Source of the DNA: an uncultured Agathobaculum sp. | GTDB taxonomy: Bacteria; Bacillota; Clostridia; Oscillospirales; Butyricicoccaceae | Length of the DNA stretch: 46,448 nucleotides | Reading direction: 5' to 3' | Assembly (NCBI RefSeq): GCF_944384765.1 | Contig: NZ_CALWUM010000015.1 | Coordinates: 1-46,448, forward strand | In this document: one piece after another, positions 1-8,527 of the stretch | Layout of the letters: every line of letters starts with the position of its first letter | Numbering within the stretch: the stretch's first letter is position 1 | Notes under the pieces: model-generated | Databases searched by the model: none | The model's input: the letters and a program-made list of their open reading frames with translations, nothing else | What the model was told of the DNA's origin: nothing | Made by a program: the position numbers and the translations under genes

Positions 1-68
1 TTACAAGAAAGGCGACCGTTTGTCTGCTCTCTTTCATCTCTATTTGTGCCGAGAGCAACGCGGTCGGC

Positions 69-2261
69 ATGGTGATTTTGATGACGGAGGCATCCCGTAT
101 CACGCCGGAGGAACTGGCCGGACGGTATTTCCCGTCCATGCCCGACACCCCGTATCCCGACTATGCCGGCCAGATAGCGGACTGGCTGCGCTTTCTGGAT
201 ATGCTCTGCGCCGCGCTGCTGTTATATAAGGAGCAGGGCGGCGACGAGGCAATGGCCATGCACAGCGCCCTGCATCAGGAGCGTGAACTGGCTGCACTGC
301 TGCTGCCGCGCAGGCAGGCCGCCTATCCTTGCCGCAAGCCCTTTGCCGCTGTGATGGACGGCTTGCTGCGCCGGGGACAGGCAGGTGCAGCCGATGGTGC
401 GCTTTCCCCGTGGGATACACTGCTGGCGGTGGTCCAGCCAGGGCCGCGCGGGCTGATTGCGCTGCTGTGTGCCTTTGCAGCCGGATACAGCCGCAGATAC
501 GAGCGAGTGTTCGGCGCGCTGCAGGAGCAGACTCAGCCCATGGGTCTGCCAACGGTGGGGCTGGTTGACGACCTGTGCGCGCTGGTGCTGCCGGAGACAG
601 ACGAAGGCGAGCCGCTGCTGGAGGAGAACGGGACCGCCGGCGCGCTGTTTTTCCAGCGCCTGCATGCGCCTGCGGGCTTCTCCCGCCTGTGCCGTCCGCT
701 GGCCTTGCAGGAGCGGATCTATGCCTTCCTGGCGGGGGAGGAAGCAGCGCCCGGCCTGCTCGAAACCTGTGCGCATATGTTTTCACCGGCGGATGATCCC
801 GGTACGCCGGTGGGGCGGGAGGCGTCCCTTCGCCTGGCTGACGGGCTGGCGCGCACACTGCTGACGGAGGGGGGCGGCCTGCTTCAGCTGCAGGGCGGCG
901 ACGGCTGCGGCAAGACGTTTGTAGCCCGGTGCCTGGCCCATGGACTGAAAGCGCCGTTGCTGGCGCTGGATGCGTCGCTGCTCCTGACTCTGCCCGGCGA
1001 GCAGCGGCGCGAGATCGCGCTCGACGCCATACGCTGCTGTTTGCTGGAGGGGGCGCTGCCGTTGGTGCGGCAGCTGGACCCGGAACCGGCGGAGCGCGAG
1101 CGCGCCCGCAGCCTGCTCACCCTGCTGCACAACTGCCTGCCTCTGGTTCTGATTGCCTCCCGCAAGGCGGTGGATGCCGGATGCCTACCGGATGGCGTAC
1201 AGTGCCGCACCGTCGTTCTTGCGCGGCCGGACAGCCAGGCGCAGGCCGCGCTGTGGGAGGTGTTCTTCCGTCAAAGCCCGCTGCCTATGGCCGGCGATGT
1301 TTCCGCGGCCGATCTGTGCGCGCGTTACGATCTTGTCCCCGGCCAGATCGGGAAGGTGGTGCAGGATGCCGCCGCCCGCCGCATCGCATTGGGGGAGAAG
1401 GAGGTCGACCAGGCCGGCCTGAGCGACGCGGTGCGTGCGGTGTGCCGGACCGACCTGGGCGCGTGCGCCACCTTGCTGACCGCATCGTTCACATGGAGCG
1501 ATCTGAAACTGGCGCCCGAGGCGGAAACCGAGCTGCGGCGGGCCTGCGACCGCCTGCGGCAGCGCGGCACGGTGAATATCGATTACGGCTTTGATAAAAA
1601 ACTTCCCTATGGACGGGGCCTGTCCGTGCTGCTCTACGGCCCGTCGGGCACGGGAAAGACCATGGCCGCGCAGGTGATGGCCAATGATCTGGGACTGGAT
1701 CTGTACCGTATCGATCTGGCCCAGATCTCCAGCAAGTATATTGGTGAAACCGAAAAAAACCTCACCGCTGTTTTTGACGCAGCCCGTTATTCCAACGCCA
1801 TCCTGTTTTTTGACGAGGCGGATGCACTGTTTGCCAAGCGTACCGATGTTTCCACCTCCAATGACCGCTATGCCAACGCGGAAACCGCTTTCCTGCTGCA
1901 AAAGGTGGAGGAATATCCCGGCGTGACGATTTTGGCCACCAACCACACGCAAAATTTTGATCCGGCCTTCCGCCGCCGCATCACCTTCCAGATCAATCTG
2001 GCGCAGCCGGACGCCGCGCTGCGTTTGGAAATCTGGCGCAGCGTATTCCCGCCGGAGGCGCCGCTGAGCCCGGGGATCGATCTGACGCGGCTGGCGGAGC
2101 GGGCAGAGCTGACGGGCAGCGGCATCAAATCCGCGGCCATCGCGGCAGCCTATGCCGCCGCCGCGGAGGACGGCGTGATCACTTTGCCTATGCTGCGCCG
2201 CGCCGCTGCCGCCGAACTGCGCAAGTCCGGCCGGATGACCGAGGAATATGAGCTGCTTTGA
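69..2261 (+). CDS. Two-module AAA family ATPase
   Basis: A 730-residue cytoplasmic protein with two ATPase modules. The first has a P-loop GGDGCGKT (about residues 276-283) but a poorly conserved remainder. The second is a full classical AAA module: GPSGTGKT (524-531), Walker [12 protein letters not shown] with Asp582/Glu583, and a sensor/arginine-finger stretch [16 protein letters not shown]. The N-terminal 270 residues match nothing I recognise. AAA proteins of this layout remodel or disassemble protein complexes using ATP; the substrate here is unknown. ATG codons at 69 and 81 are both possible starts and neither has a strong Shine-Dalgarno. The frame is also open to the window's left edge, so the gene could begin further upstream. 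The following 124 bp carry a separate promoter for the TetR gene. Confidence 0.75.
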   Translation: MVILMTEASRITPEELAGRYFPSMPDTPYPDYAGQIADWLRFLDMLCAALLLYKEQGGDEAMAMHSALHQERELAALLLPRRQAAYPCRKPFAAVMDGLLRRGQAGAADGALSPWDTLLAVVQPGPRGLIALLCAFAAGYSRRYERVFGALQEQTQPMGLPTVGLVDDLCALVLPETDEGEPLLEENGTAGALFFQRLHAPAGFSRLCRPLALQERIYAFLAGEEAAPGLLETCAHMFSPADDPGTPVGREASLRLADGLARTLLTEGGGLLQLQGGDGCGKTFVARCLAHGLKAPLLALDASLLLTLPGEQRREIALDAIRCCLLEGALPLVRQLDPEPAERERARSLLTLLHNCLPLVLIASRKAVDAGCLPDGVQCRTVVLARPDSQAQAALWEVFFRQSPLPMAGDVSAADLCARYDLVPGQIGKVVQDAAARRIALGEKEVDQAGLSDAVRAVCRTDLGACATLLTASFTWSDLKLAPEAETELRRACDRLRQRGTVNIDYGFDKKLPYGRGLSVLLYGPSGTGKTMAAQVMANDLGLDLYRIDLAQISSKYIGETEKNLTAVFDAARYSNAILFFDEADALFAKRTDVSTSNDRYANAETAFLLQKVEEYPGVTILATNHTQNFDPAFRRRITFQINLAQPDAALRLEIWRSVFPPEAPLSPGIDLTRLAERAELTGSGIKSAAIAAAYAAAAEDGVITLPMLRRAAAAELRKSGRMTEEYELL

Positions 2262-2327
2262 CGCAGCGGGCTTTGTGCCGCAGGCGGCGGAGAGAAATGG
2301 CGGTATGACCATCCGGCCCTGCAAATG

Positions 2328-2355
2328 TTGACAAAAGGTGCGAAAATGCTATAAT
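2328..2355 (+). promoter_or_regulatory. Sigma-A promoter of the TetR gene
   Basis: TTGACA at 2328-2333 and TATAAT at 2350-2355 are separated by 16 bp, a near-consensus vegetative promoter. The predicted transcript starts near 2362, so upstream in-frame start codons at 2338 cannot be used and the real start must lie further downstream. Confidence 0.8.
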
Positions 2356-2385
2356 AAAAGTAATAATGAATGGGTGGTCTTGATT

Positions 2386-2961
2386 GTGCAGGTTATCAAG
2401 GATGAAGTCAGGCACAAGATCCTGACCGAAGCACAGCATCTGTTCCTCCAGCGCGGGTACGACCGCACTTCGCTTCAGATGATTGCAGAAAAGGTGAATA
2501 TCAGCAAGAGCAATCTGTACCGGTATTTCGACAGCAAGGAAGCGCTGTTCTATGAGCTGACCGACAGTGCAGCGGAAGGGCTCAAGCGGCTGATCCTGCG
2601 CCTGCGGGATAAACGCTTTGACCCCAGCACCGGCCAGCGGGAATACCAGTTTTTGCTCGCTGAAGAAACGCTGCACCTGTTTACCGAGGAGAAATACGGC
2701 CTGCTGCTGATTATGGAGCAGGCGCACGGCACACGCTATGAGGGGCTGCGGGACAGCATGGTCGATCTGCTGGCGGCAAAGATTGCGCCGCTGCTGGCCG
2801 ACGAGGACAACGGCCTGCTGCAAGCCCAGATCATGGCGAAAAACCTGATCGACGGCACGGTGATGATTTTGAAAAACCGCGTCCGGCCGCGGGAAATACG
2901 CACCAACCTCAACCGGCTGGTGGAATACCACACCAAAGGAATTGACGCGCTGCTCAAATAA
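2386..2961 (+). CDS. TetR/AcrR family transcriptional regulator
   Basis: A 191-residue one-component regulator. The N-terminal helix-turn-helix is typical of TetR: a helix ending in FLQRGYDRTSLQMIAEKV followed by the recognition helix and the hallmark YRYFDSKEALFYEL. The C-terminal 130 residues are the variable ligand/dimerisation domain, whose ligand cannot be read from sequence. The start is taken as GTG at 2386 because the promoter's -10 box lies at 2350-2355 and a GGTGG at 2373-2377 sits 8 bases upstream; a TTG at 2380 is the alternative. The gene ends inside its own terminator hairpin. It neighbours an AAA ATPase gene and spoIIID, neither of which reveals its target. It may repress its own promoter, but no clear palindrome is visible there. 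Confidence 0.85.
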   Translation: MQVIKDEVRHKILTEAQHLFLQRGYDRTSLQMIAEKVNISKSNLYRYFDSKEALFYELTDSAAEGLKRLILRLRDKRFDPSTGQREYQFLLAEETLHLFTEEKYGLLLIMEQAHGTRYEGLRDSMVDLLAAKIAPLLADEDNGLLQAQIMAKNLIDGTVMILKNRVRPREIRTNLNRLVEYHTKGIDALLK

Positions 2962-2977
2962 GAGCAGCGCGTTTCTT
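2946..2977 (+). terminator. Intrinsic terminator of TetR gene
   Basis: A perfect 10-bp stem, CGCGCTGCTC (2946-2955) with GAGCAGCGCG (2962-2971), is followed by TTTCTT. The stop codon TAA sits in the loop. Confidence 0.75.
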
Positions 2978-2981
2978 GTCT

Positions 2982-3017
2982 GCGGACCGGCGGAGAGCCG
3001 GTCCGCTCTTGTATTTT
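2982..3017 (+). terminator. Second hairpin, possible backup terminator
   Basis: GCGGACCGGC (2982-2991) pairs perfectly with GCCGGTCCGC (2997-3006) around a 5-base loop and is followed by the T-rich TCTTGTATTTT. It lies between the TetR gene and spoIIID. Confidence 0.5.
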
Positions 3018-3097
3018 GCGGTAAAACTGCGTTCTACCCTGCCGCCGTGCTGAATAGATTGTCAGTAGTGAAGTGCTGACAGGCAGGGGGGACGACG

Positions 3098-3370
3098 GTG
3101 AAAGGGTTACCGGAAGAGCGCACGATCCGGCTGGCGCAGTATATCATCGAGGAGAACGCCACCGTACGGCAGGCTGCCGCGCGGTTTGGCGTGTCCAAAT
3201 CCACCGTACATAAAGATATCACCACGCGGCTGAAAAAACTTAACAGCGTGCTGTACGAAGGCGTACAGCAGGTGCTGCGCACCAACAAGCAGGAGCGGCA
3301 CATCCGCGGCGGCATGGCAACGCGCGAAAAATACCGCGCCCAGGCGGAGGCGCGGCAGAGGCGGGCATAA
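3098..3370 (+). CDS. spoIIID: Sporulation transcriptional regulator SpoIIID
   Basis: A 90-residue DNA-binding protein of the usual SpoIIID length. The N-terminal half carries ATVRQAAARFGVSKSTVHKD, the characteristic helix-turn-helix, and the C-terminal part retains the conserved ERHIRGGMATREKY basic helix. SpoIIID acts in the mother cell during sporulation, activating and repressing sigma-E genes and promoting sigK transcription. The start is GTG at 3098 behind a purine-rich GGCAGGGGGGAC ribosome binding site. Sporulation genes follow it (AbrB-type regulator on the other strand, then spmA and spmB), so this stretch is a sporulation neighbourhood. I did not find a convincing sigma-E promoter. 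The family assignment is secure from the motif pair. Confidence 0.95.
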   Translation: MKGLPEERTIRLAQYIIEENATVRQAAARFGVSKSTVHKDITTRLKKLNSVLYEGVQQVLRTNKQERHIRGGMATREKYRAQAEARQRRA

Positions 3371-3401
3371 AAATCGGCTGCCCGCAACCGCGGACAGCCG
3401 A
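3368..3401 (-). terminator. Terminator of AbrB-type gene
   Basis: TCGGCTG (3374-3380) pairs with CAGCCGA (3395-3401), with extra CCGC/GCGG pairing inside. On the minus strand the stem is followed by ATTTTTAT, which suits the end of the leftward AbrB-type transcript. Confidence 0.55.
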
Positions 3402-3479
3402 ACATACCAGTCCCATGCAGCGGGCCGGCAGCAGAGACTGGTATCGGTGATATGCAGTTTCCCCAACGGGGCTGGACGC

Positions 3480-3722
3480 TCAGTACAGACCCAGGTCATG
3501 CGCGCAGGCGCTGCATACATTCTTGCCTTTGTAGTGGATGATGTCCTTGGCGCTGCCGCAGAAAATGCAGGACGGCTCGTACTTCTTGAGCACGATTTGA
3601 TCGCCATCCACATAAATCTCCATAGCATCCTTGACATCTATGTTCATGGTGCGCCGCAGTTCAATCGGCAGCACGATGCGACCCAGTTCATCCACCTTGC
3701 GAACAATACCGGTTGATTTCAT
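3480..3722 (-). CDS. AbrB family transition-state regulator with C-terminal zinc-ribbon-like motif
   Basis: An 80-residue protein. Residues 1-50 form the swapped-hairpin AbrB DNA-binding fold, with the signature GIVRKVDELGRIVLPIELRR. The C-terminal 30 residues hold two paired cysteines (CIFC and CSAC), which look like a small metal-binding ribbon and are common in clostridial AbrB paralogues. AbrB/Abh/SpoVT proteins control the switch from growth to stationary phase or sporulation. The gene stands alone on the minus strand between spoIIID and spmA, which fits such a role. It could be called abrB, but paralogues in the same genome make the exact symbol uncertain. Start ATG at 3722 follows an AAGGAG-type site. 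Confidence 0.9.
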   Translation of the reverse strand: MKSTGIVRKVDELGRIVLPIELRRTMNIDVKDAMEIYVDGDQIVLKKYEPSCIFCGSAKDIIHYKGKNVCSACAHDLGLY

Positions 3723-3809
3723 GTGTGAAACACTCCTTTATTTCTTTTCAGTCTGTTTATCACTAAATCCCAACAAAGGATCTTGTGCGGGGGAAGGGGA
3801 GCGGTGCAA

Positions 3810-4397
3810 ATGCTTTCCGCTGTTTGGGTAATATTCCTGGTGCTGGCACTGCTCTGCGGTGGGATCACAGGCCGCCTGGAGGAAGTGACAGCAGCCGTTG
3901 GGACCGGTGCGGCGCAAGCGGTCAGTCTGGCCGTTTCAATCGCGGGCCTAATGTGCTTTTGGAGCGGCATCATGGAACTGATGCAGGCGGCAGGCCTGAC
4001 GGAAAAGCTCTCCCGTCTGCTCATGCCGCTGCTGCGGCCCTTGTTCGGCCGGCGCGCGGCAGGGGACCGGCAGGCCATGCAGGCGGTAAGCGCCAATGTA
4101 GCCGCCAATCTGCTCGGTCTGTCCAACGCGGCAACACCGCTTGGATTGCAGGCAGCAGACCGATTGTATGCGCTTACAGGACGGCGCGGCGCACCTGATC
4201 CAGTGCTGACGCTGCTCATTTTGAATGCGACCTCGATCCAGTTGATCCCATCGACCGTGGCCGCGGTGCGGGCTGCCTGCGGCGCGGCGGCGCCATTTGA
4301 TATTATGGTGCCGGTATGGGGCGCGTCGGCAGCGTCGGTTGTGGTTGTGTTGCTCTGCGGCAGAGTGCTTCGCCCGTTTTTCCCGGATGAAAAATAG
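3810..4397 (+). CDS. spmA: Spore maturation protein A (nucleoside recognition domain)
   Basis: A 195-residue integral membrane protein, the length of Bacillus SpmA. It has several hydrophobic helices, and the stretch ANVAANLLGLSNAATPLGLQ is the conserved core of the Gate/nucleoside-recognition family to which SpmA and SpmB belong. In Bacillus the pair is needed for spore core dehydration and heat resistance; the transported or sensed molecule is not known. The start chosen is ATG 3810, preceded by AAGGGGAGC; the longer reading frame lacks a ribosome binding site. spmB follows 132 bp downstream in the same direction, so the two probably form an operon. Confidence 0.92.
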   Translation: MLSAVWVIFLVLALLCGGITGRLEEVTAAVGTGAAQAVSLAVSIAGLMCFWSGIMELMQAAGLTEKLSRLLMPLLRPLFGRRAAGDRQAMQAVSANVAANLLGLSNAATPLGLQAADRLYALTGRRGAPDPVLTLLILNATSIQLIPSTVAAVRAACGAAAPFDIMVPVWGASAASVVVVLLCGRVLRPFFPDEK

Positions 4398-4420
4398 AGG
4401 GAAATCGGAAACTGTATTAC

Positions 4421-4453
4421 AATTTGTATTATTGCATAAGACAAATACAAATT
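4421..4453. repeat. Inverted repeat between spmA and spmB
   Basis: AATTTGTATT (4421-4430) and AATACAAATT (4444-4453) form a perfect 10-bp inverted repeat with a 13-base loop, in an AT-rich 132-bp spacer. It could be an RNA hairpin or a protein-binding site; it lacks a T-tract directly after the stem. Confidence 0.5.
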
Positions 4454-4529
4454 CTGTCGAAATACCTGTTATTTCCAAAATTATTTCCAGTACAGAAAAT
4501 GAAAATAATCAGCACAAGGGAGGCATATC

Positions 4530-5057
4530 ATGCAGCTGTTGCAGAATGCACTGATCCCTATTTTGCTTGCTGCGACAGGCGTTTACGCTTTGTATAAGCG
4601 GGTCGATGTATTTCCCACCTTTTTGCGCGGTGCAAAAAAAGGACTGCATACAGCGGTGCAGATCCTGCCAACCATGGTAGGGATGCTGACTGTGGTTTAT
4701 ATGCTGCGCGCATCCGGCGCGATCGATCTGGCTGCTGCAGCACTGGCGCCGGTTTACCAGCTGTTGGGCATTCCATCGGAATGCACAGCGCTTACTTTGC
4801 TCAAGCCGATCAGCGGCGGAGGCGGACTGGCGCTCGGCAGCGAGATCATGCAGCGCTGCGGGCCGGACAGCTACGCCGGACGTGTAGCAGCGGTGATGCT
4901 GGGTGCCTCTGAGACCAGTGTATATACCTTGAGCATATATAGCGGACATCTGGGTTTATCCCGGATGCGGTACGCAATATTGGCTGTTTTGTGTGCGGAT
5001 TTGACAGCATTTGCCGTTTCTGCGGCATTAGTCAGACTATATTTCCCAGCTGCTTAA
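4530..5057 (+). CDS. spmB: Spore maturation protein B (nucleoside recognition domain)
   Basis: A 175-residue membrane protein, partner of SpmA. It contains the family's conserved ALTLLKPISGGGGLALGSEI and GASETSVYTLSIYSGHLG segments and about four to five hydrophobic helices. Its role is dehydration of the spore core together with SpmA. ATG 4530 follows a CACAAGGGAGG ribosome binding site. It is the last gene of the pair; the next 167 bp hold only an AT-rich spacer and the terminator of the oppositely transcribed hbd. Confidence 0.92.
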   Translation: MQLLQNALIPILLAATGVYALYKRVDVFPTFLRGAKKGLHTAVQILPTMVGMLTVVYMLRASGAIDLAAAALAPVYQLLGIPSECTALTLLKPISGGGGLALGSEIMQRCGPDSYAGRVAAVMLGASETSVYTLSIYSGHLGLSRMRYAILAVLCADLTAFAVSAALVRLYFPAA

Positions 5058-5175
5058 TATTATATCGTGTTCGGTTGGGAATTGCCATAGATAAATGCGA
5101 ACTTTGTTGAAACAAACAAACAGTTGTGAGAAAAGTTATGCAAATTAAGTAAAAATTCTCAAGGGATAATGGATA

Positions 5176-5213
5176 CAAAAAGGGCGATTATGCACAATGC
5201 ACAATCGCCCTTT
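5176..5213 (-). terminator. Terminator of the thl-crt-hbd operon
   Basis: AAAGGGCGATT (5179-5189) pairs perfectly with AATCGCCCTTT (5203-5213). On the minus strand the stem ends in a run of T, so it closes the leftward operon just after hbd. Confidence 0.85.
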
Positions 5214-5224
5214 GGTTCTGGAAA

Positions 5225-6091
5225 TTACTTTACAATTTCCTTGCCGTTCTCATCGTATTCAAAGAAGCCCTTGCCGGTCTTGACGCCCAGCCAGCCAGCG
5301 CGTACCATTTTGCGCATCAGCGGATGCGGGCGGTACTTCGGGTCGCCGGTCTCGCGGTACAGGGTCTCCATGATGGCCAGGTTGACATCGTGGCCGACTA
5401 GGTCCGCGGTGTGCAGCGGGCCGGACTTCATGCCGGCGCCCAGCTGCATGGCAATGTCGATATCAGCCGGGGAAGCGATGCCGTCGGCAACGATACCCAT
5501 AGCCTCGTTCATCATCGGGATCAGGATGCGGTTAACCACAAAGCCCGGGCCTTCGTGAACAGCAACCGGGGTCTTGCCCAGCGAAGCCATCAGGTCAAAC
5601 GCGGTCTTGAAGGTCTCGTCCGAGGTCTGGATCGCACGGGTAACCTCAACCAGCTTCATGATCTGAGCCGGGTTGAAGAAGTGGCAGCCGATCACCTTGT
5701 CCGAACGCTTGACGGAAGCAGCCAGCTCGGTGGGGGACAGCGCGGAGGTGTTGGAAGCGAAGATGGTGTGCGGCGGGCAGATCTCATCCAGCTCCTTGAG
5801 CAGGTCTTTCTTGAGATCCATGCGCTCGAGGATAACTTCCATTACGAAGTCAGCGTCAGCAGCGGACTTGCGGTCCAGAGAAGTCTTGAGCGAGCCGAGC
5901 AGCTCGTTCTTGTGCTCCTCGGTCATCTTTTCCTTCTTGACCAGATAGGACAGGTCGTTCGTGATGGTCTTAACGCCGCGGTCGAGGAATTCCTGCTTGA
6001 CGTCGATCATCGTAACGTCATGGCCGTTGGTCAGGAATACTTCCGTGATGCGCGCACCCATGTTGCCGGCGCCGAATACACATACTTTCAT
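5225..6091 (-). CDS. hbd: 3-hydroxybutyryl-CoA dehydrogenase
   Basis: A 288-residue cytosolic enzyme that reduces acetoacetyl-CoA to 3-hydroxybutyryl-CoA with NAD(P)H. The N-terminal Rossmann motif is FGAGNMGARI at about residue 5. The catalytic-histidine motif GCHFFNPAQIMKLVEV and the C-terminal domain entry GPGFVVNRILIPMMNEA are both intact. The length matches clostridial Hbd (about 282). It is the last gene of a minus-strand operon after thl and crt, 54 bp behind crt, and is closed by an intrinsic terminator. This gene and its two neighbours make crotonyl-CoA from two acetyl-CoA. A FadB-type enzyme is excluded by size and by the separate crotonase gene. Confidence 0.95.
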   Translation of the reverse strand: MKVCVFGAGNMGARITEVFLTNGHDVTMIDVKQEFLDRGVKTITNDLSYLVKKEKMTEEHKNELLGSLKTSLDRKSAADADFVMEVILERMDLKKDLLKELDEICPPHTIFASNTSALSPTELAASVKRSDKVIGCHFFNPAQIMKLVEVTRAIQTSDETFKTAFDLMASLGKTPVAVHEGPGFVVNRILIPMMNEAMGIVADGIASPADIDIAMQLGAGMKSGPLHTADLVGHDVNLAIMETLYRETGDPKYRPHPLMRKMVRAGWLGVKTGKGFFEYDENGKEIVK

Positions 6092-6145
6092 GTTACATTA
6101 ACCTCTCTCTCACTTACTCACTATCTGAAATGATGCGGAACAGGT

Positions 6146-6961
6146 TTACTTGTTCTTGAACTCCTTGGCGGGCTTCTCCTTGTTCTTGTCAAGGAAGTAA
6201 GCCATGCCGTACTTCTGGTCTTCGGTTGCGAAGCACTGGCCGAAGCAGTTGCCCTCGAACTTCAGAGCGGAGTTCAGATCGGTCTGCAAGCCGACATTGA
6301 TGGCTTCCTTGCACAGGGAAACCGCGATCGGCGCCTGCGCCGCGATCTCTTCCGCGAGCTTCATGGCCTCGTCCATCAGGTTCTCGAGCGGGTATACATA
6401 GTTGACCAGGCCCATCTCCAGCGCCTGCTGTGCAGTGTAGTTGCCGCGGGCGGTGTAGATCATTTCCTTGGCCTTGCCTACGCCGACCAGGCGCGCCAGG
6501 CGCTGCGTGCCGCCGCAGCCCGGGGTGATACCCAGACCAACTTCCGGCTGGCCAAACATAGCGTTCTCCGATGCAAGACGGATGTCGCAGGACATCGCCA
6601 GCTCGCAGCCGCCGCCCAGGCAGAAGCCGTTAATCGCCGCGATGACCGGGCGCTTGAAGTTTTCGATCTTCCAGCAGACACGGTTGGAATCGTTGCCGAA
6701 GAACTTGCCTTCCTCAACGGTCATGGTGGACATCTGGGCAATATCCGCGCCGGCAACAAAGGAGTTGACCGTCTTGCCCTTCTTGTTGACGGTAGAGGAG
6801 CCGGTCAGGACGACGCAGTATACGTCTTCCATCTTTGCGACTTCGTCAAACGCCTCTTCCAGCTGTGCGTACATATCGGTAGACAGCGCGTTCATAGCCT
6901 TCATGTGCTCGATCTTAACGACCGCTACATGGCCTTTTTTCTCAACTACTACATCGGTCAT
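6146..6961 (-). CDS. crt: 3-hydroxybutyryl-CoA dehydratase (crotonase)
   Basis: A 271-residue enoyl-CoA hydratase/isomerase family enzyme that dehydrates 3-hydroxybutyryl-CoA to crotonyl-CoA. The oxyanion-hole segment is FVAGADIAQM. The catalytic glutamates fall in GGGCELAMSCDIRLAS and FGQPEVGLGITPGCGGTQRL. The start chosen is ATG at 6961, because AAAGGAAG lies 9 bases upstream; the frame stays open 13 codons further but without a ribosome binding site. It lies between thl (197 bp upstream, with hairpins in the gap) and hbd (54 bp downstream). A small insertion relative to classical Crt near residue 60 (VNKKGKTVNS) makes it slightly longer than the usual 260 residues. Confidence 0.94.
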   Translation of the reverse strand: MTDVVVEKKGHVAVVKIEHMKAMNALSTDMYAQLEEAFDEVAKMEDVYCVVLTGSSTVNKKGKTVNSFVAGADIAQMSTMTVEEGKFFGNDSNRVCWKIENFKRPVIAAINGFCLGGGCELAMSCDIRLASENAMFGQPEVGLGITPGCGGTQRLARLVGVGKAKEMIYTARGNYTAQQALEMGLVNYVYPLENLMDEAMKLAEEIAAQAPIAVSLCKEAINVGLQTDLNSALKFEGNCFGQCFATEDQKYGMAYFLDKNKEKPAKEFKNK

Positions 6962-7022
6962 TGGTAAAGACTTCCTTTCCAAAATACTGACAAATGTCAT
7001 GTGGGGACATGCCCCTATGCAA

Positions 7023-7144
7023 AATCAAAACTGCGTTTTGATTCTGTATCCGGTTGAGAGCAGAGAACCAGGGGTTCCCGCCCCGCGCAGGCGGCTGCGC
7101 CGCGCCGCGCGTCTGTTATGCCGGGGGCGGGAAAGCGCCCCCGG
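7023..7144. repeat. Two hairpins in the thl-crt spacer
   Basis: AATCAAAA (7023-7030) pairs with TTTTGATT (7036-7043). CCGGGGGCG (7121-7129) pairs with CGCCCCCGG (7136-7144). Neither is followed by a T-tract on the minus strand, so mRNA processing or stability elements are more likely than termination. Confidence 0.5.
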
Positions 7145-7158
7145 ATGCAGACTGATTT

Positions 7159-8346
7159 TTACTTGCAGAGCTCGTCGCGCTCAACGATGATCGCTTCGCC
7201 CATGCCGCCGCCGATGCACATGGTGGCAAGGCCGATGGTCAGGTCGCGCTTGATCATTTCGTAGATCAGGGTGGTGGTGATGCGGCAGCCTGCAGCGCCG
7301 ATCGGGTGGCCCAGCGCGATTGCGCCGCCGTTGACGTTGACGATATCCATGTTGAAGCCCAGCTCGTGGTTGACAACATAAGCCTGCGCCGCAAACGCCT
7401 CGTTGGACTCGATCAGGTCGAGGTCAGCAACGGTCAGGCCGGCGCGCTTCAGTGCCTGGCGGGTGGACTCGATCGGGCCGATGCCCATGATGGACGGATC
7501 GCAGCCGACAGAGCCAAACGAACGGATCTTGGCCAGCGGCTTGAGGCCGTGCGCCTTAACGAAGTCCTCAGACGCGATGATCATGGCAGCGCCAGCGTCG
7601 TTGATGCCGGAAGCGTTGCCTGCGGTGACCGTGCCGTCCTTCTTGAACGCCGGGCGGAGCTTTGCCAGAACTTCGAGGGTCGTGTTCGGGCGGCAGTGCT
7701 CGTCGGTGTCAAAAATAACAGTCTCCTTCTTCTTCTTGACCTCGATCGGAACGATCTCGTCCTTGAAGCGGCCAGAGGAAATCGCCTTGCCAGCCTTCTG
7801 CTGGGAAGCGCAAGCCAGCTCATCCTGCATCTCGCGGGTAACGCCGTACTTCTCTGCGACGTTCTCTGCGGTGACGCCCATGTGATACTGGTTGAACACA
7901 TCGAACACGCCGTCGTAAACCATCATATCGACAAACTTCACATCGTTCATACGGGCGCCCCAGCGCATATTGCGGGAGATGTACGGTGCGCCGGACATGG
8001 ACTCGCAGCCGCCGACCAGCATCATCTGATCCTCACCGGAGCGGATGATCTGGGAACCCAGCGAGATCGCGCGCATCGAGGAAGCGCAGACCTTGTTGAG
8101 GGTCATAGCGGGGGTCTCGATCGGCATACCGATGCCGAGGGATACCTGGCGGGCCACGTTCTGGCCAACGCCGCCCTGCAGAACCTGACCGAACAGGCAC
8201 TCGTCGATCGCAGCCTTGTCAACGCCTGCGCGCTCAACGGCAGCGTTTGCAGCAGCAATGCCAAGCTGGGCAGCGGGTACGTCGCGGAGGGTGCCGCCAT
8301 AGGTGCCGATTGCGGTACGGGCAGCGGAACAGATGTAAACGTTCAT
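7159..8346 (-). CDS. thl: Acetyl-CoA acetyltransferase (thiolase)
   Basis: A 395-residue biosynthetic thiolase condensing two acetyl-CoA to acetoacetyl-CoA, the entry step to butyrate. The nucleophilic cysteine is Cys87 in [12 protein letters not shown]. The second catalytic pair is in [17 protein letters not shown] (His) and CIGGGMGEA (Cys) near the C-terminus. The length is standard for Thl/AtoB. It is the first gene of thl-crt-hbd, with a promoter (TTGCAA/TAAAAT) and a large inverted repeat in the 181 bp upstream. ATG 8346 is preceded by AAAAGGAGAAAC. The symbol atoB is equally defensible. Confidence 0.95.
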   Translation of the reverse strand: MNVYICSAARTAIGTYGGTLRDVPAAQLGIAAANAAVERAGVDKAAIDECLFGQVLQGGVGQNVARQVSLGIGMPIETPAMTLNKVCASSMRAISLGSQIIRSGEDQMMLVGGCESMSGAPYISRNMRWGARMNDVKFVDMMVYDGVFDVFNQYHMGVTAENVAEKYGVTREMQDELACASQQKAGKAISSGRFKDEIVPIEVKKKKETVIFDTDEHCRPNTTLEVLAKLRPAFKKDGTVTAGNASGINDAGAAMIIASEDFVKAHGLKPLAKIRSFGSVGCDPSIMGIGPIESTRQALKRAGLTVADLDLIESNEAFAAQAYVVNHELGFNMDIVNVNGGAIALGHPIGAAGCRITTTLIYEMIKRDLTIGLATMCIGGGMGEAIIVERDELCK

Positions 8347-8421
8347 TTGCTGTTTCTCCTTTTCTTCTGGTGCACCGGTCCGGCCGGCGCAGTCTGGAAA
8401 TTGGTTTGCGGGTTCGTTAAT

Positions 8422-8449
8422 ATTTTATCAAATGTGCGGGAATTTGCAA
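8422..8449 (-). promoter_or_regulatory. Promoter of thl-crt-hbd
   Basis: On the minus strand, TTGCAA (8444-8449) and TAAAAT (8422-8427) are spaced by 16 bp, upstream of the thl ATG at 8346. The -35 box overlaps one arm of a 9-bp inverted repeat. Confidence 0.6.
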
Positions 8450-8499
8450 GTGGTTTTTGTGAACTTTGTCAAGTTGTTAACAAGTTATTCACCACTTGC
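8446..8499. promoter_or_regulatory. Nested inverted repeats, candidate redox (Rex-like) operator
   Basis: The outer arms GCAAGTGGT (8446-8454) and ACCACTTGC (8491-8499) are a perfect 9-bp inverted repeat. Between them lie the perfect 10-bp palindrome TTGTTAACAA (8474-8483) and a TTGTGAA half-site. Clostridial Rex sites read TTGTTAANNNNTTAACAA, so only half-site similarity is present. Rex control of crotonyl-CoA genes is established in Clostridium; applying it here is inference. Confidence 0.4.
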
Positions 8500-8527
8500 A
8501 AAACACACACAAGAAATAAAACCGAAA

